DNA from: Pomacea canaliculata
Lineage: Eukaryota > Mollusca > Gastropoda > Architaenioglossa > Ampullariidae
Length of the DNA: 64,000 bases
Assembly (NCBI RefSeq): GCF_003073045.1
Contig: NC_037592.1
Location: 17,379,844 to 17,443,843, forward strand
Reading direction: 5' to 3'
Numbering within the stretch: position 1 is the stretch's first letter; the number at the start of each line of letters is the position of its first letter. This document shows, piece after piece, positions 11,241 through 23,300 of the stretch. The translations under genes and the position numbers were made by a program. The notes under the pieces were generated by a model. The model saw nothing but the letters and a program-made list of their open reading frames with translations, had not been told where the DNA came from and made no database searches.

Positions 11241-11542
11241 TTACCCTGAACTCCCGGAATCCTCAACAAATAATCTGACCTGCTGTATCCCAGCAGATGT
11301 AAAGGCCACTTCACTGTGATTCATTTGAAAAATGTTCAATGTTGAACTAAAGCTTCCCTGCTGAAATGTTTTGTGATGACAATATGTCAGAAGGTATCAG
11401 TCAACTGATAAAAAAACTTACTTATAATGTAACATCAGTGGAAGTATTGTTGCACCATTGTCCGACATCTGAATTTTACCAGGCATCTTGTAGCACGTGG
11501 CACAACTTTGCCCATTCTGTTTGTGCGAACACAATGATGCAG

Positions 11543-11592
11543 TTTTGTTTGTTTGATTGTTTGTTTGTTTGTTTGTTTGTTTGTTTGTTTGT
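11543..11592. repeat. (TTTG)n microsatellite
   Basis: About eleven TTTG units, with one GATT interruption near 11556. It yields a spurious phenylalanine/cysteine/leucine frame on plus and an asparagine/lysine/glutamine frame on minus. Confidence 0.9.
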
Positions 11593-12289
11593 CTCAAGTC
11601 TCTGATGTAAGTTAGTTGGTTGAAGCTTTGGTTGAAGTGCGCTGCACCATCGGACATGACTGTAACATGACCTGTCCTTTGTCGCGCTTCCATAAAGGGG
11701 AAAGACACAGGTGTGGCTGAGCACCTGTCCTCAGTCCCCATGGTATGTAGCGCGCGCCTGTGTAGGACATCACTGACCATAACTGGCATTTATTGTTGTC
11801 AAACTGTAATGAAACAGTTACAACATCGTTTGACCCTTGGTTGTCGGTACTGAGAGACGCTGCGATGTGACTTCAGCTCACGACTCTGTGTAACGGTAGG
11901 AGTGTTGTGGTCTGTGGGGGCCGCCACTCCCACGCCGAGTATTACTGTTGGAACTTGTTTTGCTTTCGACGTTGTGTAGAATATTCTCTTCATTCTTTCT
12001 GTCTTCTCCAGAACTTAAGTCGCTTTTAAACGTGTAATCTTTATATGCAAATCTTGTTTACTTCTGTTAGAAAATTTTGTTCGCGAATTTATTAAAATCT
12101 GAATAAGACGCATCTGCTCTGCTGTCTTGTGTGTATGTGTGGTGTGTGTGTTCGCGGTGTGTGTGTGTGTGTGCGCGGTTTGTGTGTGTGTGTGTGGACA
12201 GAGTGTGTGTGCACTATGCGTGTTTATGTGAAGGACGGATGATGAACCGCCCTCTTGCGCTTATTGCCAACGAAGACCCACACTGGCCA

Positions 12290-12429
12290 CAGCAGCGTCA
12301 GCATGGCATTATGACGTATGTCTCGGTAACAGCAGCGTCAGCATGGTAATATGACGTATGTCTCTGTAACATCAGCGTCAGCATGGCAATAAATATGACG
12401 TATGTCTCGGTAACAGCAGCGTCAGAATC
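12290..12429. repeat. 40-bp minisatellite, each full unit carrying TATGACGTATG
   Basis: Units: 12290-12329 (40 bp), 12330-12369 (40 bp), 12370-12413 (44 bp with a 4-bp insertion) and a partial unit to 12429. Each full unit starts CAGCAGCGTCAGCATGG (CATCAGCG in the third) and contains TATGACGTATGTCTC followed by GTAA. TGACGTA is a CRE/ATF half-palindrome. The array could act as a clustered bZIP site, but no adjacent gene is recognised. Confidence 0.85.
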
Positions 12430-12762
12430 TCTCTTTTACGACATTCAGCCTCGTGTGTCGACAGTTCACCGAGGTGAAGCCGATGAGCACCAGGATGAAA
12501 ACTGCGTTCTACAGACACGCGGAATGCTCAAGGCACTTCTCATCGCTCTGATCCTCCCCCAGTCGTTATTCTAGTTTGACTTGCCTGTCAAGGTGCGATA
12601 ATCTTGTCGGTGAAGGGTCGCAACCCTCTGGAGCTTAAAAAACCTTCCTTGTAATGCTCCGCAAAATCTCAAGATTCGGCGAAAATACCCTTCGCCCTCA
12701 ACAAATACCTGCTGGGTCGAGCTATCTACAACTGACATACAGTCTCTTCTTTCTGATACGCA

Positions 12763-12880
12763 TACCTGTATGGGTGCCTGTGTGTGTGTGATGGATACAT
12801 GTATGGGTGCCTGTGTGTGTGTGTGTGTGACGGATACATGTATGAGCGTCTGTGTGTGTCAGTGTGTGTGTGTTAGTATG
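12763..12880. repeat. GT-rich minisatellite
   Basis: Three degenerate units contain ATACNTGTATGGGTGCCTG or ATACATGTATGAGCGTCTG followed by GT runs of variable length (period about 42-46 bp). Confidence 0.7.
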
Positions 12881-13385
12881 TATACGTGCATGCGTGTGAT
12901 TTCAAGAGCAATGCCACGAGTGATATGTTAAGTGCCAAGATATTTTTCAGCTGCGTTCTCGGTTGTGCTGCTGTTGCCGAGGCTTGCTTTACATGTTTAA
13001 TTAATTACTTTGCTGGGACTGTTTGTTTGACAAACGTAAACAGCGATAACTCATGTTTATTTTGCTTTCGTCAGAAACTTTCTGTGGTGAGTTCTTTAGC
13101 CTGTGTAGACCTTTCTTTTTGCCATCAGTAGGATGCTGACTTTAAATGTCCATTCAAACCGCATTAATGCAAAAACAGAAAAAAATGATGTTCTGGGCCA
13201 AGAAAGGATGCTTTGAGGTTGTTACTAAAACTTCGGAATGTGTATTTATTCGCGGACTGTTACGTCCCCTGTAAAACATTATCTCCCTTTCTGTGGAAAC
13301 CAGTGAGCGGACAGAATAATCGCCCTCGAGAGACTGAGTCACTTCATTAACACTATCTCCTCTACCCTCCCTCATTTCCTAGCAA

Positions 13386-13445
13386 AGATCTCGATTACCA
13401 TATCTAACTGCAAATATCCCCGCTAGCAAACTGTAAGCGTAAGCT
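13386..13445. repeat. 60-bp direct repeat, left flank of the duplicated sHSP 3'UTR block
   Basis: This 60-bp sequence starts AGATCTCGATTACC and ends GTAAGCGTAAGCT. It is repeated without mismatch at 14049-14108. Together the copies bracket the 3'UTR-derived block like an unusually long target-site duplication. Confidence 0.95.
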
Positions 13446-14048
13446 GTCAAGAAGGAGGGAGTGTGGGTAGGCGTCGCTCAGCTTCCTGGGTGGGGAGGAG
13501 GAAGGAGAGTTGCTGTCCCTGATGTGACTGTGAGCCACGTGAAGGTTTTGTCACCCCGGGTGTGCCCCATGCTGCAGTTGTGGAGCTGCCAACGTTCTTC
13601 AAGGCTGATCTTTCGGGTGCTGACAGAAAATTCAGACAACAGATGGAAGGTTTTAATCAAACGTGTCACGCTTGTGTGAATTCGGGGTGTTGCGACTTAA
13701 CCTTCCTACCTGTATTGTCTGTCAAAGGAAAGAATCGAACCATCGCCCGAAATGTGAAACCACGCTCCACCCGGAATTGTAGAAGTGAACAGGTTTGAGC
13801 TTGGAGCCAAGCTTGTCCTTGTGACTGCTTTGCTGCGACTGGACTGGAATGAAACCCCAGACTGACAGTCTTTAACTTTCCTCTTCTCGCCGGCTTCTGT
13901 TGCTTCTCTCCATCACGTGACCAGCTGTAGATAAACGCTGGCATCATTAATTTTATCTTCTAATTGTTGAGCGTAGGGGACACCGCCTGGTCGTGCCACA
14001 ATGACATGCTTTAAGAGTATCACAAAGTGATTGTTGCTAGTATCACTC
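13446..14048 (+). repeat. Duplicated sHSP 3'UTR block inserted between 60-bp direct repeats
   Basis: This block is a near copy of 9372-9982 in the same orientation, with no sHSP coding sequence attached. Differences include loss of about 8 bp near 13505, an extra CAG near 13640 and loss of a few bases near 13870. It has no poly(A) tail and no inverted termini. The flanking 60-bp repeats show it was inserted into a single-copy site that became duplicated. AGA at the right junction is shared between the insert end and the repeat start. Confidence 0.9.
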
Positions 14049-14108
14049 AGATCTCGATTACCATATCTAACTGCAAATATCCCCGCTAGCAAACTGTAAG
14101 CGTAAGCT
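14049..14108. repeat. 60-bp direct repeat, right flank
   Basis: Exact copy of 13386-13445, immediately after the end of the duplicated block. Sequence beyond 14108 is unrelated to what follows 13445. Confidence 0.95.
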
Positions 14109-15688
14109 TTTAATTAGCTAAATTAAACAGATATGTCCTTCTAATGATTATGTCAACGCTCACGATACCGTTAGAGTGAGCAGCATCCATCATACGTATA
14201 AGAAGAGATGCACAGGTAAGTCACCCAAGACTGACAATCCCCGGCTATGAAAGGGAACGAAGTGACTTTTTTTAGTCCCTCCCAGTCATCTCCCAGACCG
14301 TTCCATCCTACATTGTGTCTCGCCCCGTCGCTCATTTTGTGGGCTGAAGACTAACCGACTTCCTAGCCTCTACCCGACAGCAGTCCACCCGTCCCTATAA
14401 ACTCTCCCCGCCTCACACTCTACCCTCTCTGTGGACTCGAACCCTGTGTCAGACAAGCGATGTTTCCTGCTGAACACGCGCTCAAGTACGTGCATGGGCG
14501 TCTTCCGTGATTCCCGGGGGAGCTGCTGATCCCTGCCAGCAACGTGCGTGTATCGCAATCCTCCCTGCCTTGGCACCGCGCCTCTCCTAATGGGCTTTCA
14601 CCTGTGCCTCAGGTATGGTGTTCATTTCTCCTCTAGGGATTTCACTTTCTTGGGTATTCTGCCGTAGTTATCGTGTTACATCAGGGAGATCTGATAAAAA
14701 AAATGTCGATACATGAATGTAGGCGCAAGTGGACATAATAGCTCGTGTCTCGCTGCCAAAAGGAGCGGGTGAGGAAAGAAGGAATAAAACGAACCCTCGT
14801 GAAATCTCGGCAGGTAAAAGTCATCTTCAAATGTACATCCCCCAGATGACGTCAGAGGCTACATCAGACCGATATGCGTTATCGTTCTGTCATGTGACCT
14901 TTGGAGAAAGTCTCCAATGTATTCCACCAAGAATACCTCCAGGGCACCACAGGTTCTACGGCCACGGCGCTTTGTGAGAGATCATAACTATGCCACGCAC
15001 ACACAGATATCTGGAAGCTGTTTGAGGTGGAGTAGGGTGGATCTGAACAGCTTCGTCAGCAAGTTGTAATGTGAGCAGTTGGTTTGGTCTAGGTTGTGTG
15101 TGTACTCGCGCGTGCATGTGTGTAGGTGCGTGCATGTGTTTGTTGTTTCGACAAGGTTCGCGACTGTCGTCTGTGAATATCACAGAAAATATGGTGACCG
15201 TGGTGTAGTCTTGTTTGCTGGAACGACGCAAGACTCGACCAGCCAACCAACAGCAAACGTGGCCAGCTGGCCGTTCTTAAGAGCAAAGTACTGAAACATC
15301 AAACATCTCAAGTGCCTCAAAGTCGAAATGTATGATCAAATCTACTGTCAAAAAAGTTTGGACTTACACAGCAAGATTGAACCATGGGATGTAAGGAGCC
15401 GAGTCTAAACTTTGCATTCGTGCAAGTGCCTGTGGACGTGACAAACACGTGACCCTCGGCGAACCTTTGAAGAGAACCAATCACGACCCACGAACATCCG
15501 TGTGGCGCTGGCGTCGGGTTTCTATCGTGCCAGTCATTGCCGAAGATGATGTCTTCAACACACTTAGGGTTTTCGTCCCCTTCTCCAGATGTCTTCAACC
15601 GGTGGGTGTCGCTGATACCCTTGCTCTCGTTACCATGGCAACTTCATGGCTACTACGCGACAGATTGTAGTTTTTTGTTGTTTTTTTT
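14109..15688. other. Non-coding stretch, nothing recognised
   Basis: Short open frames only, without domain features or convincing splice sites. A few GT-rich words occur near 15095-15145. Confidence 0.45.
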
Positions 15689-15980
15689 ACCCGAGGCCGT
15701 AGTTATAAAGCGAGAGTAAGTTATTCTTCTCTGAGCAAAATGGGGAACTCAAGAAGAATTGTCCTTTTTCGAAGTTATAAAGTGGTGTCTAGACCCCTAC
15801 CTCATGTTTCTTTACCTCACCTTTGCCATCGTTTTATAACTACGGCCCCATGAGTAAAACAACACTTGTGGGGTCCGGACACCCCTTTATAATGTTTTGA
15901 AACAAGATCTTGAGTTCCCCGTTTTGCCCCAGACTAGTGACTTATCCTCGCTTCATAACTATCGCCTGGGGTTTACCTGG
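15689..15980. repeat. Large imperfect inverted repeat (foldback element)
   Basis: The left arm (15689-15797) begins ACCCGAGGCCGTAGTTATAA and contains GGGGAACTCAAGA; the right arm (15870-15980) is its imperfect reverse complement, containing TCTTGAGTTCCCC and ending CTATCGCCTGGGGTTTACC. The spacer of about 70 bp holds a further inverted copy of the outer motif (TTTATAACTACGGCC). The RNA or single strand would form a hairpin of roughly 110 bp. It has the shape of a foldback MITE, but I could not define a target duplication. Confidence 0.8.
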
Positions 15981-18900
15981 ACGAGATAAACTGTCCAGTG
16001 TTCCCTTTATGGGAGAGAAACCCAGACAACATGGAAACGTCTTATTAATATTATAATATAATATAATATTATAATAATTATATAACATGGTTGTAGAAAC
16101 ATTTTACACTGTAAAATGCTCCATTTTAAAAACCTTTAGATGAGTACAAATAAATATTTAATACTAAGACATTTCACATACTATAACAGCGAAGACAACA
16201 TTTCAACTGAAACTTTGGGAAAATGTTTTGTTAGCGCGTAAAAAAATACCTTTCCACATCCACCTTGAATTGTCGCAAAGTGCACAGAAAAAAAACCAAC
16301 AGTTACTTTCTCTTTTTAGCTTTCAAAGCCACCCGATCACTTGGCCAGTCGCATGTTCCTATGTGGTGCCAGACAGTCCTGGGCAAGGTGCAGCTAAACA
16401 TAGCTGGTCTGACACCTTTTCAGCATCTGTGTGTGTCATCGTGCTTTCTGAGTCACGACCATGTTGTTTTTCAAAGCACACATACACAGACACCGTTTGT
16501 TCCCAGATTCCTCTTTGTGTCTTTTGTTTTTGCCTTTTGTTACTTGTCTGCATCGTTCTGTCTCCTTTCAATGCTTCGTATTCTGTCCATGTCTCCTTCT
16601 TGTCTCACGCGCTGAGAGCACGTCCTTCTGATGGCGACAATGTGCTGTATAAATCCCACTTTGTGACACTGTTATTAAATATAAAAATACACAGAGAGAA
16701 GCTAGACAGGAATGAGTTATCCTTGACATCTGATGTCGTGGCTGCTCTCGTTTTGACTAAATGGACAACGGCGTGAATGTACCTGAGATGTCACGGTCAC
16801 ATTTCACATGTCACATGTCATGACCGTCCGTGCAGGAAGTCATAACACCACGTGACTCCACATAAGATGGCATGAGTCTCCACGAAGTATGACATGGTTT
16901 CCGTGCTACTTGGCACATTTTCCACACCATACAAAATACAGATTTCCCATGCACAGCACCGTGACATACCATTAGCGGTTTTGGTGTACTACTGACTGTG
17001 GTGTGAGTCCAAGAAAGTTATTATTAGAGCATTACTAGAGCTGGGCACGTGTATAAACTATTTGTTTATTCGACCAAACCTCGATCTTGAGACGACTTAC
17101 AAAGTAGGATTGTTGCTATTACTGAAAATAGCTTGAAATTGATTTCCGAGGACTACAGAATCGTATTACCCTTTGTATTAGTAATGATGGTGGACTTGAT
17201 GAAAATTAACAAAAAACAATAAGAAAATTAAACATTTATTGTTTCCCTTTGACAGATTCTTTCTATCACATATACTTACAAATTACAGCTAGTTTAAATT
17301 GCACACGGACTTTATGGACAACCTGTATATTTCCACAACTATCACTATATCCATCATTTGTTGATCAGAAGAGCGGGTCACGACCACAAAATTCAAGATA
17401 ATAATTATTTAAAGCACTGTACTAGGTCTGCATTTCTAAAACTGATGATTGGTACTCCAGAGGAAGACTGTCTTCACGAGAAGCGGCTTGGAGTGCTGAC
17501 GAGGTTTGAGGGTCGGAACACTTGAAGCGAGAGATTAAAAACTAAGCTCGATAAGTGAAACCATCCATAGTGCTCATCAAATCGGGCGTTGTCATAGTAA
17601 CTGAGTGTAGGACGCTGGCAGCCTTTCAAACCAGTTTAGAATCCTGCACAGACCTCAGCAAGAGCCTGCAGCAGATGAATCAGCAGAACGCATTTTTATT
17701 TATTTTTTCTTTTATTAACGACGTTTGCAGGCCGAGTGCTACCATCACGGTTCTTATCAACGTTTTTAACTGGCTAAAGGTTGAAACACGGTTAGTTAAT
17801 CTCGCGGAATCTTTAACCCTGCCTCCATCTGTCTACCTACTGTGTGCTCAGGACTAATCGCTGTGTACCTGTGCACACCTGTAAGTAGCTTGCTTTTTTT
17901 TTTCTTTTAATTCACACAGACGAGAAAGATCAAACCCGGGGAGGGGGTTCTTAAAACATTTCTTATATTTTCCACCTACGAGGTGTGCAAGTTTCTTGAG
18001 CTTGTCATGGTGCAGGTATTTCTCTCCATTCCTCATTTCCTTTCTGTTGTTACTGTCGCCGTGATGTATATAAATTACACACATATCTGTACTTGTCATA
18101 CACCAAGCTACATAATAATATCTGCCATTTCATTCGTTTTTATAGTGATGCCATTCTGTTTTCTTTAGATAGTCGTATTTTTCTACTTTCCATATGCCTA
18201 TACATATATATGCATAAACTATACTTTCTATGTTGATTAACACAGTACAACAAGTAAAGATATTCAAATATAAACATATCATTCAATACAAACACACTGA
18301 TGCTGAAAATCTAAATATAAACAATACACAGGCACAGATAGTTGCAAACGCACAGGTAACCGATATTTAAATATAAACAATACACAGGTACAGATAAATA
18401 AATTCATAATTTTAAAAACTAGGAAGATGCTGACATCTAAACATAGACAACACAGACGTATATATATCTAAATAAAAACAATACAGATAACGGTATCTAA
18501 ATTTTAAAATGCGTTGTTCATCTAACTATAGAAGATACTCTGGTACACATATATCAGACCACAAACAATACCTGTATACAAGTATCCAAATACTAAAGGT
18601 ACAATTACTCAAGGAGGATAATTAAATACGTTTATATCTACCAAAAAAAAATTTATCTATAATAAAAATCTATATACAAAAAGTACAGTTATCTTTTAAA
18701 TTTATTGAAACCAGCAACACATTAACATCACTAGTGCAGTAGACAGACAGTATTATAGCGGTGATGCCATCGTAGCCTGCTAGGGTTTTTTTTCCATCTC
18801 TCTGCTCATCCACTTGTAACTGCGTCTGCCGTCGCCTATAAAACAGTTTGATGGCGCAATCGGCTTCTGCTGCCACTTGCAGGTTGCGTGGCGAGAATTA

Positions 18901-19869
18901 AGGGGCGAGATGAGAGCTGTTCACCCCACACCACTCCACTGCACCCCACTCACCCCGCCACGGCCATCATCAGTCGTGCTGTGCATGCGAAATGCGCTGA
19001 GAGGCGCGTGCACGTGGACCCTATTCACCCACAGCTTTTCAGTCTTTTTCAAAACAAGGCCTCATGTGCAGCGAAGAAGAATTGCCCGAGAGCTTCACAA
19101 CTGGCGAGTGTGTGTCAGCATTTGTTGACACTTATTTACACATGATGGTAGACTTGCAGATAGTAAACAGCAAATCTAAATATTATTTTCAAGTTTTATG
19201 TGTAGCATTATTAGTCCTAGCATATTACAAATTGCCCACTGGGACAAATAAAGTTGGTCATTGTCATTGTCATTGGCCTCGTCCTGAACACGCCGTACAC
19301 CAAGTCCTCCACTGCACGCGCCTCTGTTCAGCTCACTGCGCAGGTTCGCTATAGTTCCTGTTGTCACTAGACACAACATCTGTCACATCTCAACTTACGA
19401 TTTTGTCAACATTTGCTTAGTGTAATATAGCAAAAACATGTTGATATTTGCTTTAGTCATAGATTTATTCAAAGCCACCAGTAAATAGAACAGTATATAT
19501 AAACTGAATAAGAACAGTAAATACCAACTAAACATAGCCTTCCACCTTCCTGTAGACTTATCACCCACAGCATCCACACCACCCTCACACCGCTACACTT
19601 TAAATGATTTTTACCCCACGTGACCGCTTACCACAACTGCTCTGAAAGTTTTGATCACAGCCTCATATCCTCAGTTGCTCAACAGCGGCCTGTGAGGTCT
19701 CGATTACACGTTTGACGAGGGTGAGTGGGTGGGATGATTGTGGACGAGTGCTCTTTGAACTCAGTTATACGCAAAATCATTTCTTCTTCAGCCGCTCAGA
19801 CAATGACTCATGAAAGAGTCTGCTGTGCGCTGCGAACACTTTTCTTTCTTTTGTCTGCAGGTCATGTCA
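15981..19869. other. Non-coding AT-rich stretch with degenerate tandem repeats
   Basis: No gene is supported. Notable content: TA-rich ATAATATAATAT near 16050; degenerate units with AAATATAAACAATACACAGG at 18240-18560; and at 19230-19275 a retroposon-like tail (GGGACAAATAAAGTTG then GTCATT repeats). The 182-codon frame at 16228-16776 plus is Ser/Cys/Phe-rich and has no recognisable domain. Confidence 0.45.
18240..18560. repeat. Degenerate AT-rich tandem repeats
   Basis: Several imperfect units share CTAAATATAAACAATACACAGG(C/T)ACAGATA, at about 18309, 18369 and, more diverged, near 18435 and 18465. The period is roughly 30-65 bp and irregular. Confidence 0.6.
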
Positions 19870-20390
19870 GTGTCCTTAGTTTCTGGTGGGTTGGACCGTC
19901 CTGCAAGTGGTCAGCTGTCACTAGGAACTCTCCAATGAGGAACGTGGTGAACATGATTTCTAAGTCTGGACTGACCTGTCCTCAGTCTCATGACATTCAC
20001 CTTCTCTTTCTCTAGGCTGTGAAGTGGATCTTGACTGCTGTAGCTGATGTACTGTTGGAGACATCTTTTCTTCTGCTTGGCTGTTATTGTTGTCAGCCTC
20101 AGTGAAGCTGATTTGGAGGACAGGGGTCTCCATCCCTCCTTTTCAAGCCTCATTGTCAGGAATATTGCAGGGAGAGTGGATCCCCTGTATGTTTGTTTAG
20201 CGGATGTTACAGACCACTCATGGCTGGTGCACGGGCATCCAGTCTTTGTCCTGAATGTTTGAGTTTGAGACGGACAGAGCATCAGTAATGATGATGACTT
20301 TGGTGTCAATCTTTTCTGTGTTGTCACAGAGCATCTGACCTGCAGTCCGCAAAGCCTCGGTTTCGGTCTTATGGTTTGCGGAGAACAAAC
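19870..20390 (-). pseudogene. Decayed non-LTR retrotransposon, RNase H region
   Basis: Read on the minus strand in broken frames, the block shows KVIIITDALSV (RNase H-like ITDSLSV motif), then IHSPCNIPDNEA (the family's WIPAHCNIPGNEKAD stretch) and finally MRLRTGQSRLRNH, like the RLRTGHNRLNHH motif near the C-terminus of I/Jockey-type LINE polyproteins. Stops and frame changes interrupt it, so it is inactive. No polymerase core was seen here. Confidence 0.65.
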
Positions 20391-23300
20391 ATTCGGTTAC
20401 ATATGTTACATGATATTACAAGTGTTACATAAGCACTTAACGAAAGCCACTATATGAAAAGTAAATAACAAGTGTTTCATGAACACTTTTTTCAAGAGGC
20501 TTATCATTTTGATTAAATATAAACAAACCTAAACGGGGCTCCAGGGACCGGGGGACAGGTCTAAGGTGAGAAATATAATTTAACAAGGGGAGAATTTTCT
20601 GGAAGAAGTAACAACTTTAGTGTTTGCGATTCACCTGTAGACCTGCGAGCTGTTTAAAAATAGGATGACCCGTCGGAGCTGCGCTAGTCTGGTTACCTGT
20701 TGACGGGTGGTTTGACGACTCAGCAGGTCCACCCTGATCTTCGCCCCTCCCCATCCACCCCTGTGTCTAAAAATAATCACACACTTTGCGAAATTTCCTC
20801 AGCACGCGGCTGCGCAGACTTTGAGAATCTCGGAATTGAACGAAAGAGAGAGAGAGTTTTGTGTGCACCACACCTCTCACCCCTCACCTAAACAGCGAGG
20901 TCACGTGACCTTTCTCTTCCCCACCCTCCCACTCCTCACGCATCCCTCAGCAGTTTTCACTCCAGCCAAATGCAGCTTGCGAGAAGCCTTGCCGATAGAT
21001 AATTCAGTCCTTTTTTAGCTGCACCACCTTCCATCTGCCTCGGCCCCACCCGCACCATTGCCGCCCCCAATGTAGATAAAATTATTTCTGCGGTTCCTGG
21101 TTCTGGAGTGTGGGGGAGGGATCGACAGATTTGAAGGGTTAGGGTCTGCTATGATAAAGTGCTGGATCTGCCAGAAAGTCCAGTCAAAATTTGCATTTCT
21201 TGTTTACCGGCACCAGATTACAAGCCTCAAGAGTGCAGCGTGAGTCTGTTAGTCTGTTAGTCGAGCCACTCAGCTAGCAACAAGCTAGCCTCTCTGGTAG
21301 TTGCTGGCATGAGACTACGTGTGTAGCTGTGCAATAACTACAATGACAGAGAGAAGAGGTTACAGACGATGGCGTGGTGATGGTGTGCTCAGAATGAGGA
21401 CATGGGGTCAGGGTAGAAATGCCAGTTATGGAAGGTTCCCTGGCTGACAGAACGGAAACATCCCAAACTGAGACACTCGCAGTCCTGAAAGGAAGTAAAC
21501 AACTTCCAATCGATGCCCTCACCTTCACCTTGCTCCAGTTGACCAGCTTGCGCACTTCGATCCACCCCGCACCCGACCCCGCCTGTGGTTGTGGGCAGGA
21601 GGGTGAGTGGAGTGTTGTGAAGACCACCAGACCAGACATCCAGCTCGGTTCTGGAGCGAAAGGTCAACGTAGGTCACAGACGCGGTGCACAGAGAGGACA
21701 ACACTGTCTTCTCATTTTTACATCTGATCGAGCTCAACCCCAGTGCAATTTCACGTATTGTGTGTCCAGGGTGGACATTTATGACATTGATTTCTTTGTT
21801 CAACATTTTTGTCTCAGGAATAAAAGGGGTGTGCACATTTGTTATACGATTCCTCTCTCCCTAGTTTATACAGTTTGTTGATATAATATGGGTATTGTTT
21901 TTCAAACATAACATCGTCAATGTTTGTGTTTATTTAATGATGTTTTGCACAGTCCAGACGAGTTCAGAGGTCTCTTACAAACAGAACATTATCAATGTTT
22001 GTGTTTTTTGGTTGAACGCTTTGGAAATCCACCCTTTTGTTCGATCGTCACCAAATTTTAAAGGATTACTTTCACTTTTTATGAACTGAAGAGTTTTACA
22101 AGTGTTTTATTATTTTTACACACTGCATGATTAAGCTTGGAGTGAAAGGTCAAAAGTTGGCAACAAAATCACAGCTTGAAGAGTCAGCGACTGAAATCCT
22201 CATCCCTAGAGAGTTCAACGGATACTGCCAGAATATCTTTGCTGTGCGAGTCCATTAACAGATCACCTGCAGTCGTTTTCCATTAACTTAATTACTAGGA
22301 AAAACTTAGGAATATGGAGGCAGTGTGCACGGGAACAATAATATCAACCCATTGGCCCGCCCACCTCCATCTTCCACGGGATGTCTTCAGCGCTGAAAAT
22401 AAACATGACCAAGAATTTTTGGGTTCAAGATCGTGTTAACGCCGATGGTACCCGACAGGCTGGAGTTGGCGTTGTGACCGACTGCAACTGGCAGAAACAT
22501 TCTGCACTGAGGTCAGGACTCACAACAGCCGTGTGGGAGTTACAGTAAGTACAAAAGCAGCCGATGATCGCGAATGGTGGTAAACAAAAACACGATGAGC
22601 TCCACGTCAGTCACAAAACTTGTCTGGAGCCATGACTGGGAGGACGGCATGATGAAGGGGTGACATCAGCCAACATTACTAATGGTCGAAGGCATCTGAT
22701 GGTCACATCAGTCAAACACCTGCAGGGGTGGGGAAAACCTATTGCTGAAACACGCTAGGATCACAGGTCACCTATCATCTCGGTTTAAAAAAAAAAATTC
22801 AAAAACCCGGTGATAACAGATGGAGGAGCGCTGCTTGTGCGGCGCCCGGCAGCACACACCTAGAGTCAACAATACATTGTTTTCTTTCCCCACGCATCAC
22901 AGTGCTCGCAGGTAAAAAATGCTCTCACTTCGTGTTTGCGCGCGCGTTTGATCAAAGATCGGCGACTGCTATCCCGGAAAAATGTCAAAGCATCACGATG
23001 CAGGGTCGAGTTGCAGTTGCAGGTCGAGTTGTCATCTCTGTCCATACACTGGGCCGTAAAGTCCGTCCTTCTGTAAAGTTTATGGACATTTCTTTTTATC
23101 TCCTCTTCATAAAATCCGTTGTCAAGTCTGTTGACCGTGTGAACGAATTTTAGTTCTTTAATGTATATATATGTAAAGGAATACGAACCCTGAGCATCCT
23201 TTGCGAGATAACTGATGCTCATTTGCACGTCCCGCTTTAAATTGTTTGTCAGCGCACAGCGCACTCCCAACACTCAAACGGAGCGACAACGACAACGACA

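Larger units (their letters stand above)
11241..13385. other. Non-coding stretch with GT-rich and CRE-bearing tandem repeats
   Basis: No gene is supported. It holds the TTTG microsatellite, a GT-rich tract at 12127-12215, the 40-bp minisatellite at 12290, and a second GT-bearing minisatellite at 12763-12880 (units containing GGATACATGTATGGGTGCC). Confidence 0.5.

Noticed and set aside
13448..14051. Second sHSP gene copy
   Set aside because: Only 3'UTR-derived sequence is duplicated; no alpha-crystallin coding sequence lies upstream of it.
16228..16776. 182-codon plus-strand frame
   Set aside because: Low-complexity Ser/Cys/Phe composition, no domain, no codon bias like the real exons.
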